Below the pieces are notes generated by a model, which ran no database searches, had not been told where the DNA came from, and was given only the letters and a program-made list of their open reading frames with translations. This document shows positions 1-5,498 of a stretch of DNA of 8,578 nt, piece after piece. Positions within the stretch are counted from its first letter, which is position 1. The number at the start of each line of letters is the position of its first letter. The DNA is from Desulfobacterales bacterium (GTDB lineage: Bacteria > Desulfobacterota > Dissulfuribacteria > Dissulfuribacterales > JAMONC01): contig JAMONC010000262.1 of assembly GCA_027066725.1 (NCBI GenBank), positions 1 to 8,578 of the forward strand. The letters run 5' to 3'. Made by a program: the position numbers and the translations under genes.

Positions 1-998
1 CTACTATATTAGCTTGTGCTGGGTTTGCTGCAATATGTGGATCAAATGCAGCTACTGCAGCTACTATGAGTGCAGTGGCGTTGCCAGAGATGAAAAAATT
101 GAAATATCATCCTATTCTTAGCACTGGTTCTGTAGCAAGTGGAGCTACCTTAGGTGTAGTAATTCCTCCTAGTATAGTCCTTATTGTTATAGGATTGTCA
201 ACTAGGCTTTCTATTACAAAACTTTTTTTTGCTTCTTTAATTCCAGGACTCATTCTAACACTATCTCTTATAGTAACAGTATATTTTATTTGCCTTTTTA
301 AGGATGATTGGGGGCCAAAAGGTCCAAAGACTTCTATTAAAGATAAAATTATAAGTCTTCCTGGCTCTTTTGAGATGTTAGTGCTTTTTATACTAGTAAT
401 GTTGGGATTGTATTTGGGATGGTTTACTCCTACAGAAGCTGGAGCTGCAGGTGCTTTTTTTGCTTTATTAATTGCTATAGTAGGTAAGAGCTTAAATTTT
501 TATGGTTTTAAAAAGGCTCTTTTTAACACCATTAAAACCTCTTGTATGATATTAATGATTGTTGCTGGAGCTATTATTTTTGGTAGATTTTTAACTATAA
601 CCAGACTTCCTTTTATGGTGGCAGATTGGGTAGCGACTTTACCAATTTCTAAATTTTGGATAATGCTAGCTATCATTTCTATTTATATCATTGGTGGAGC
701 AATAATGGATGCATTAGGGTTATTAATGATAACAATTCCAATATTTTTCCCTGTAGCTCAGAGATTAGGTTATGACTTGTTATGGTTTTCTGTACTAGTA
801 ACTATAATTACTACAATGGGAGCTATAACTCCTCCTGTAGGTATAAATACATTTATTGTAGCTGCAATGTCAGAAGATATTGATATTAGCATAGTATTTA
901 AGGGGGTAATGTTTTTTATTTTTGCTTTTCTTATTTGTATTTTTATTTTATTTATATTCCCAAGTTGTGTAACTTATCTGCCTGGATTAATTAGATAA
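1..998 (+). CDS. dctM: TRAP transporter large permease subunit, DctM family (5' end outside window)
   Basis: This is the large membrane subunit of a tripartite ATP-independent periplasmic (TRAP) transporter, which imports organic acids or similar solutes using the sodium or proton gradient together with a small DctQ subunit and a periplasmic binding protein. The reading frame is already open at base 3 and encodes GFAAICGSNAATAAT before the first in-window ATG at 66, so the gene begins upstream; about 331 of the usual roughly 430 residues are present. Family hallmarks are ATMSAVALPEM near the window start, GVVIPPSIVLIVIG, GWFTPTEAGAAGA and GAITPPVGINTFIV, set among many hydrophobic membrane spans. 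The stop codon at 996-998 directly abuts the next gene, which suggests one transcript. The substrate cannot be read from the permease; the binding protein and DctQ should lie upstream. The family is secure. Confidence 0.95.
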   Translation, partial: TILACAGFAAICGSNAATAATMSAVALPEMKKLKYHPILSTGSVASGATLGVVIPPSIVLIVIGLSTRLSITKLFFASLIPGLILTLSLIVTVYFICLFKDDWGPKGPKTSIKDKIISLPGSFEMLVLFILVMLGLYLGWFTPTEAGAAGAFFALLIAIVGKSLNFYGFKKALFNTIKTSCMILMIVAGAIIFGRFLTITRLPFMVADWVATLPISKFWIMLAIISIYIIGGAIMDALGLLMITIPIFFPVAQRLGYDLLWFSVLVTIITTMGAITPPVGINTFIVAAMSEDIDISIVFKGVMFFIFAFLICIFILFIFPSCVTYLPGLIR

Positions 999-1580
999 AT
1001 GACATTACCAAGCTTAGAAGAGGCACTAATTTTATTAGAAAAACAAGGTAATCCTCAAAATATTATTGATCACTCTATAAGGGTAGCTCAAGTTACGTTT
1101 GAACTTGCTAAAGAATTAAGTAGTCGTTTTAACTTAGATGTTAAACTTTCTATTTTAGGTGCACTACTTCATGATATTACTAAAATGAGATCTATAGAAA
1201 CAGGAGAAGATCATGCTCAAACCGGAGCTTTTATTATTGAAAGCTTAGGATATAAAGACCTTGCTCCTTTAATAAGACATCATATAATTTTAAAAGAACC
1301 TATTGCAAATCCTACTATTACAGAAGTAGAACTTGTATTTTATGCAGATAAGAGAGTTAAACATTCTGAAGTAGTTAGTGTCAAAGAACGATTTTTAGAT
1401 GTTATACATCGGTATTGTAAAGGGCAAAAGCCTACTCCTATGATGATTAAAATATATAAACAAACATTATATCTTGAAAAAGTTATATTTTCTAATATTT
1501 CACTGAAGCCAAATACCCTTCTAATGATAAATCAGAAACCTATTGATATAAAGGAGATAAAAAAATGGCTGGAAGATTAA
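999..1580 (+). CDS. HD-domain (HDIG-type) metal-dependent phosphohydrolase
   Basis: This is a 193-residue cytoplasmic protein of the HD superfamily, whose members use a His/Asp-bound divalent metal to hydrolyse phosphate esters. The motif order is intact: His25 in IIDHSIRVA, the His58-Asp59 pair in LLHDITK, His72 in GEDHAQTGA, His94-His95 in IRHHI, and Asp117 in YADKRV. The domain covers about residues 20-125; the remaining 70 residues match no domain I recognise. The start ATG at 999 follows the dctM stop with no gap. No strong Shine-Dalgarno sequence is visible (only CTGGA some 15 bases upstream), so translation probably depends on coupling to dctM. The gene overlaps the next one by 16 bases. 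The substrate is unknown: nucleotides, tRNA ends or cyclic nucleotides are all possible for this fold. The superfamily assignment is strong; no specific function is claimed. Confidence 0.88.
   Translation: MTLPSLEEALILLEKQGNPQNIIDHSIRVAQVTFELAKELSSRFNLDVKLSILGALLHDITKMRSIETGEDHAQTGAFIIESLGYKDLAPLIRHHIILKEPIANPTITEVELVFYADKRVKHSEVVSVKERFLDVIHRYCKGQKPTPMMIKIYKQTLYLEKVIFSNISLKPNTLLMINQKPIDIKEIKKWLED
1551..1556 (+). promoter_or_regulatory. Ribosome binding site of the MBL-fold hydrolase gene
   Basis: AAGGAG lies 8 bases before the ATG at 1565, inside the 3' end of the HD-domain gene. It is one of the best Shine-Dalgarno matches in the window and fixes the start of the hydrolase despite the 16-base overlap. 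The overlapping gene therefore has its own initiation signal and need not rely only on coupling. Confidence 0.85.
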
Positions 1581-2266
1581 TATTTTTAGGGCACTCAACC
1601 TTTCGAATAGATACAGATCAAGGATTAAAAATCTGGATTGATCCTTGGTTAGATAATCCTAAAGCCCCCAAAGAAATAGGCCCTTTAGAGGCAGACTTAG
1701 TACTAATAACACATGCACATGGTGATCATCTTGGTAATTGTTTATCTCTTGCTAAGAGGCCATCTACTGAAGTAGTAGTGATTCATGAGTTACAGCAATA
1801 TCTGTTAGCAAAAGGACTTCCAAATGTCACTGGTATGAATATAGGAGGAAGTTATAGAACAAAAGGAATCAGGATTACCATGGTACCTGCCTTTCATAGT
1901 TCATCTATACAAGAAGGACAGGAGCTTATTTATGGTGGAGATCCTGCAGGCTTTGTTATTGAGCTAGAGGATGGATTTTGTATTTATCATGCAGGTGACA
2001 CAGGGCTTTTTTCTGATATGGCTTTAATTAAAGAACTTTATGCTCCAAGGGTCGCCATGTTGCCAATAGGTGATCATTATGTGATGGGACCCAAAGAGGC
2101 AGCTTACGCGTGTAAACTTATTGAGCCTGAAGAGGTTATCCCTATGCATTATGGAACGTTTCCAGCACTTACTGGGACTGTTAAAGAATTTGAAGAATAT
2201 ATAAAGAAAATTGCCCCAACAGTTAAAGTAGTACCATTAGAACCTGGTGAAGAATATATATTTTAG
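1565..2266 (+). CDS. Metallo-beta-lactamase-fold metal-dependent hydrolase, UPF0173/YtkL-like
   Basis: This 233-residue cytoplasmic enzyme belongs to the metallo-beta-lactamase (MBL) superfamily and most resembles the UPF0173 (YtkL/UlaG-like) group, whose members are usually about 226-230 residues. The metal-binding signature THAHGDH is at residues 49-55 (His50, His52, Asp54, His55). It is followed by His111 in PAFHSSS, His142/Asp145 in YHAGDTG and His195 in MHYGTFP, so the dinuclear metal site looks complete. The N-terminus (LGHSTFRI, then IWIDPWL) is also typical of the group. The start is set by AAGGAG at the right distance; the reading frame overlaps the end of the HD-domain gene by 16 bases. 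It appears to be the last gene of the dctM run. The physiological substrate of this family is not established, and the neighbourhood (solute importer plus phosphohydrolase) only hints at a catabolic or housekeeping role. Confidence 0.9.
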   Translation: MAGRLIFLGHSTFRIDTDQGLKIWIDPWLDNPKAPKEIGPLEADLVLITHAHGDHLGNCLSLAKRPSTEVVVIHELQQYLLAKGLPNVTGMNIGGSYRTKGIRITMVPAFHSSSIQEGQELIYGGDPAGFVIELEDGFCIYHAGDTGLFSDMALIKELYAPRVAMLPIGDHYVMGPKEAAYACKLIEPEEVIPMHYGTFPALTGTVKEFEEYIKKIAPTVKVVPLEPGEEYIF

Positions 2267-2280
2267 GGCAAGCATAAATA

Positions 2281-2311
2281 AAACAAAAAATAGGGGAGAT
2301 ATAATCTCCCC
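2281..2311 (-). terminator. Rho-independent terminator of the PEP-CTERM gene
   Basis: Read on the minus strand, a perfect 8-base-pair stem GGGGAGAT/ATCTCCCC with a 3-base loop is followed at once by TATTTTTTGTTTT, the classic hairpin plus U-tract. It begins about 56 bases after the stop codon of the minus-strand lectin-like gene. On the plus strand the same hairpin is followed by CTTCTGCGAC, not a T-run, so it should serve the dctM-HD-hydrolase transcript only weakly if at all. Confidence 0.85.
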
Positions 2312-2366
2312 CTTCTGCGACTCCCCAACTTCTAAGCCCTTCTCCCCAAAGGCTTATAGGGTTAAT

Positions 2367-3005
2367 CTAACTATTCCTATGGCATTTATTACGGCATCCC
2401 CATATCCCCAGTATTCCAGCTCCTAATAAAAACATAGTAGTTGGTTCTGGTACCGGAGCTGGAGCTGATTTTTCTTCAATATAGCCACATATACAACAGC
2501 AACTACAGCCACAATTACAATTAGTTGGAGTATACCACTGTCCTAAGCTTAAACTGGCACAGCAGTGGTTTCCACAACAGCCTCCGCCACAATTGTCTTT
2601 TGCAGATATAGCTAAAAATGAACCACCAGAGGGTTGTTCCGATCCCCAATTAGTATAGTTCCAACTTTCTCCTGTAACCCAAGTCCAATTATTATTTAAA
2701 AGATATCCACCTAACCATAAGCCTTTAAGATTGTCTCCACATTGTTGTTGATAATAGCTTTGAGCACTTTGGATTAAGGAAACAATGAAAGCTTGCTCTT
2801 GGGGGCTAGTAATTGTAGCTAGATACCAACCACTTAGTTGGGCTTGTGCATTGGCAACTTGCCACGGAAGCGAATTCTTTATAACTCTATATTCATGTCC
2901 ATTATACATTTCATCTGCTAATATAGGACATGCAGTTACACTTTTAGTTACCCCCCAACAAACACACATAATAATTCCTACTACTAATAAGATCTTTTTT
3001 TTCAT
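2367..3005 (-). CDS. Secreted cysteine-rich C-type-lectin-like protein with PEP-CTERM sorting signal
   Basis: A 212-residue exported protein. Residues 1-25 form a signal peptide (MKKK, then a hydrophobic stretch, ending SVTA before Cys26). Residues about 34-176 resemble a C-type-lectin-like domain: GHEYRVI, WQVANAQAQ, GWYLATITSPQEQAFI, GLWLGGY, WTWVTGESWNYTNWGSEQPSG, FLAIS, and a closing CGYIEE strand. The C-terminus has the PEP-CTERM tripartite signal: VPEP at 185-188, a hydrophobic span to about 203, then a basic tail with Arg205, Lys207 and Arg210. Such proteins are recognised by an exosortase at the cytoplasmic membrane and released or anchored in extracellular polysaccharide; no exosortase gene is in the window. 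The oddity is 12 cysteines between residues 139 and 173 (CGGGCCGNHCC and CNCGCSCCCIC). The start ATG at 3005 is preceded by GGGGACGGAACA, a weak ribosome site. The gene is monocistronic, with its own terminator, and visibly richer in G+C than its neighbours. Ligand unknown. Confidence 0.88.
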   Translation of the reverse strand: MKKKILLVVGIIMCVCWGVTKSVTACPILADEMYNGHEYRVIKNSLPWQVANAQAQLSGWYLATITSPQEQAFIVSLIQSAQSYYQQQCGDNLKGLWLGGYLLNNNWTWVTGESWNYTNWGSEQPSGGSFLAISAKDNCGGGCCGNHCCASLSLGQWYTPTNCNCGCSCCCICGYIEEKSAPAPVPEPTTMFLLGAGILGIWGCRNKCHRNS

Positions 3006-3159
3006 TGTTCCGTCCCCACTTTATTTATTTGTCCTCGTTAGCTTTTATCTATGCATTTTTTGTACCTTTAATTTGTTTATATTTTTATCTAAATTTCTTA
3101 TAAAAAATGGTATAAAAGCAGTATAAAATTTTTAGAAGAGAATTTTATTTCTCCTATTA

Positions 3160-3199
3160 TGGAAATATTTTTCCACTATTAAAGGGAAAATATTTTCCA
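3160..3199. repeat. Pair of 14-base palindromic elements (candidate operator or hairpin)
   Basis: GGAAATATTTTTCC at 3161-3174 is a near palindrome and GGAAAATATTTTCC at 3185-3198 is a perfect one. Their starts are 24 bases apart, a little over two helical turns. They can also pair with each other, TGGAAA with TTTCCA and TTTTCC with GGAAAA, leaving three central mismatches and a 10-base loop. They sit 30-70 bases upstream of the rnr promoter, a position suited to a regulator site. Which regulator would bind is not readable, and AT-rich DNA produces such palindromes fairly easily. Confidence 0.45.
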
Positions 3200-3228
3200 T
3201 TGGTTTTTTAGATATTTTTTCTTCTTTC

Positions 3229-3257
3229 TTGACCCTAAGTTGTGCAAAACGTATAGT
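3229..3257 (+). promoter_or_regulatory. Sigma-70-type promoter of rnr
   Basis: TTGACC at 3229-3234 and TATAGT at 3252-3257 are separated by exactly 17 bases; each hexamer matches the consensus at five of six positions. The expected +1, seven bases after the last base of the -10 element, is 3264, which is the A of the ATG chosen for rnr. This predicts a leaderless message. Confidence 0.65.
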
Positions 3258-3263
3258 GACTCT

Positions 3264-5498
3264 ATGGCTAAAAAAAGAAAAAAGAAAAGTGAAAACAAAG
3301 ATATTAAAGATCGTATCATAGAAACAATGATTAAGGCGGGAAGGCCTCTATTTAGAAGAGAAATTTTACATTTAGGGCATTTTAGAGCTCATGAAAAGGA
3401 TGAGGCTAGGAAGTGTTTAAATGAACTTGTAAAGACAGGGAAAATAATTCTTCTTAAGGGTAATCGCTATGGACTTTCTGATTTGATGCCTCTTGTAACT
3501 GGTACTATTGTAGTACATCCTCAAGGATTTGGCTTCTTACATCCAGAGGATTCTGATCAACCTGATGTTTTTATTCCTGCATCAGCTTTAAAAGGGGCAG
3601 TACATGGAGATAAAGTAGTTGTTCGTATTGAAAGAAAAAAGGCAAATAGATTAGAAGGTTCTGTCCTTAGAATATTAGAGCGAGGATTAAAGCAAGTTAT
3701 AGGAACCTTTTTTAAGGGGAAAAGATTTGGAACTGTTATTCCCGAAGATGAGAGGCTTTTATTTGAGGTAATTATACCTAAGAGACTTTTCAAAGGTGCT
3801 AAATCAGGACAAATTGTTATCGCAGAAATAGAAGACTTTGAGCCAGGAAGAAGAAATGCTTCTGGAAGGATACTTAAGGTCTTAGGAGATCCTGAAGATT
3901 TAAATGTACAAACACAGATTGTTATTCATAAACATCAACTCCCTCATAAATTTAGTCCAAAGACCCTAAAGGAAGCAGAAGCATTAGGAGATAAAGTAGA
4001 TATTAGTACTTTGGAAAAAGACAGAAAGGATATTCGTGCTCTTCCTCTTGTTACAATTGATGGAGAAAATGCAAGGGATTTTGATGATGCAGTTTTTGTT
4101 AAAAAGACTCGCCTTGGCTATACCCTTACTGTTGCTATTGCAGATGTAAGCTATTACGTACCAAGAGGATGTGCTCTTGATCTAGATGCTTTTGAGCGAG
4201 GTACAAGTGTATATTTCCCTAATGCTGTTGTGCCAATGTTTCCTGAAGCACTTTCTAATAATCTTTGTAGTTTAGTACCAAATGAAGATAGACTCTGTGT
4301 TTGTGTGCGTATTTTTTTTGATAAAAAGGCACGGGTAAGAAGAACACAATTTTTTAAAGGTATTATGCGTAGTCATAAACGTTTTACTTATGATGAAGTA
4401 AAACGCATTATTATAGACAATGATTCTAAGACTACTAAAAAGAATAAAAAATTTGTCAAAACTCTTCTTGTAATGGCAGAGCTTGCTAAAAAACTGAGAA
4501 AATTGAGGATAAAAAGAGGTAGTATTGATTTTGATCTGCCAGAACCTTATGTAGTTTTAGGAATAACTGGTAATTTAGAAGATATTGTTCGTAGAGAGAG
4601 AAATTTATCTCATATTCTTATTGAAGAATTTATGATAGCTGCTAATGAGGCTGTTGCTAATTTCTTAACAAAACGTAATATTCCCACTCTCTATAGAGTT
4701 CATGAAGAACCAGATATAGGAAAAATAAAAGAGTTTGTTGAGTTTGTTAGGGGAATAGGTATTAACATAGATTTACCAGAGGAGATTGATCCTTTATGGT
4801 GCCAGAAAGTATTAAAGCAAGTTCAAGGAACACCTCAAGAATATGTGGTTAATACACTTCTTTTAAGAACAATGAAACAAGCAGTTTATTCTCCTGAAAA
4901 TATAGGACATTTTGGTTTAGCCTCTAAGGTATATCTACATTTTACTTCTCCTATAAGGCGTTATCCTGATTTAATAGTACATAGAATACTTAAAGCTAAT
5001 CTTAAAAGAGTTAGAAAGCGTCCTGTGTATAGCTTTGAAGAACTTGAAGAACTTGGAAGGCACTGTTCTAGTAGAGAAAGAGTAGCAATGGAAGCTGAGC
5101 GTGAGATGTTAGAGCGTCTTAAGGTACGTTTTATGGCGGATAAAATAGGCCAAATCTATACTGGTGTAATAAGTGCTGTAACATCTTTTGGTTTTTTTGT
5201 AGAGCTACAAGAGGTCTTTGTAGAGGGAGCAGTTAGACTTGTAGATCTTGCTGATGACTACTATATATTTGATCAAGCACATCATAGACTGGTTGGTAGA
5301 CATACTCATAAGGTGTTTCAGATTGGACAAGTTGTTAAAGTAAAAGTAAAGTCTGTAGATATCCCAATGAGACATATAAACTTTGAATTAGTTGAAGAAT
5401 CTAATTTTATATCAAAAAGCAAAGGAAAAAGAAAACAAAAGACTGGGAAAAAAAGGCATAGAGCACGAAAGAACTCTAAAAAATCAAGTAATTTATGA
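3264..5498 (+). CDS. rnr: Ribonuclease R, 3'-5' exoribonuclease (RNase II/R family)
   Basis: RNase R degrades structured RNA, including rRNA and mRNA fragments, from the 3' end. From the ATG at 3264 the protein has 744 residues with the full family layout: an N-terminal winged helix (about 14-72, with AGRPLFRREIL), two cold-shock/OB domains (about 78-220, starting VTGTIVVHPQGFGFL), the RNB catalytic domain (about 255-585), an S1 domain (about 627-706) and a lysine/arginine-rich tail (about 717-744). The catalytic acidic cluster DGENARDFDDA is intact (Asp266, Asp272, Asp274, Asp275), as is HFTSPIRRYPDLIVHR near 559-574. A TTG at 3240 would add eight residues, but neither start has a Shine-Dalgarno sequence and the TTG lies inside the predicted promoter, so I prefer the ATG. 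The gene ends in an ATGA overlap with the lptG-like gene. The full-length basic tail and helix domain favour RNase R over RNase II. Confidence 0.96.
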   Translation: MAKKRKKKSENKDIKDRIIETMIKAGRPLFRREILHLGHFRAHEKDEARKCLNELVKTGKIILLKGNRYGLSDLMPLVTGTIVVHPQGFGFLHPEDSDQPDVFIPASALKGAVHGDKVVVRIERKKANRLEGSVLRILERGLKQVIGTFFKGKRFGTVIPEDERLLFEVIIPKRLFKGAKSGQIVIAEIEDFEPGRRNASGRILKVLGDPEDLNVQTQIVIHKHQLPHKFSPKTLKEAEALGDKVDISTLEKDRKDIRALPLVTIDGENARDFDDAVFVKKTRLGYTLTVAIADVSYYVPRGCALDLDAFERGTSVYFPNAVVPMFPEALSNNLCSLVPNEDRLCVCVRIFFDKKARVRRTQFFKGIMRSHKRFTYDEVKRIIIDNDSKTTKKNKKFVKTLLVMAELAKKLRKLRIKRGSIDFDLPEPYVVLGITGNLEDIVRRERNLSHILIEEFMIAANEAVANFLTKRNIPTLYRVHEEPDIGKIKEFVEFVRGIGINIDLPEEIDPLWCQKVLKQVQGTPQEYVVNTLLLRTMKQAVYSPENIGHFGLASKVYLHFTSPIRRYPDLIVHRILKANLKRVRKRPVYSFEELEELGRHCSSRERVAMEAEREMLERLKVRFMADKIGQIYTGVISAVTSFGFFVELQEVFVEGAVRLVDLADDYYIFDQAHHRLVGRHTHKVFQIGQVVKVKVKSVDIPMRHINFELVEESNFISKSKGKRKQKTGKKRHRARKNSKKSSNL

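Larger units (their letters stand above)
3006..3263. promoter_or_regulatory. Divergent control region between the PEP-CTERM gene and rnr
   Basis: About 258 bases contain no gene I can support. Read left to right the stretch holds the weak ribosome site of the minus-strand gene, three TATAAAA boxes at 3099, 3111 and 3122 (spaced 12 and 11 bases, near one helical turn), two related 14-base palindromic elements at 3161-3174 and 3185-3198, a T-rich tract at 3204-3228, and the rnr promoter at 3229-3257. I could not pick a convincing minus-strand promoter for the lectin-like gene in this very AT-rich background. Confidence 0.6.

Noticed and set aside
2333..2356. Stem TAAGCC/GGCTTA as a plus-strand terminator for the dctM operon
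   Set aside because: The stem is only 6 base pairs with a 12-base loop, and the following bases TAGGGTTAATC contain no T-run.
3040..3070. A sigma-28-like promoter for the lectin-like gene (TAAAGGTA, 10 bases, ATAGATAA on the minus strand)
   Set aside because: The spacing is one base short and the -10 half matches only at GATAA; in DNA this AT-rich such partial matches are expected by chance. No sigma-54 (GG-N10-GC) element was found either.
2785..3126. A 113-codon plus-strand open frame opposite the start of the lectin-like gene
   Set aside because: It lies mostly antisense to a well-supported secreted protein, resembles no known protein, and its C-terminal half is just translated AT-rich intergenic DNA.
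3240..3263. TTG at 3240 as the rnr start, adding eight residues (MCKTYSDS)
   Set aside because: No ribosome site precedes it, it lies between the -35 and -10 of the best promoter, and the added residues are not typical of the family.
3557..3793. A 78-codon minus-strand open frame inside rnr
   Set aside because: It is a shadow of the conserved cold-shock domain region of RNase R and has no ribosome site or recognisable product.
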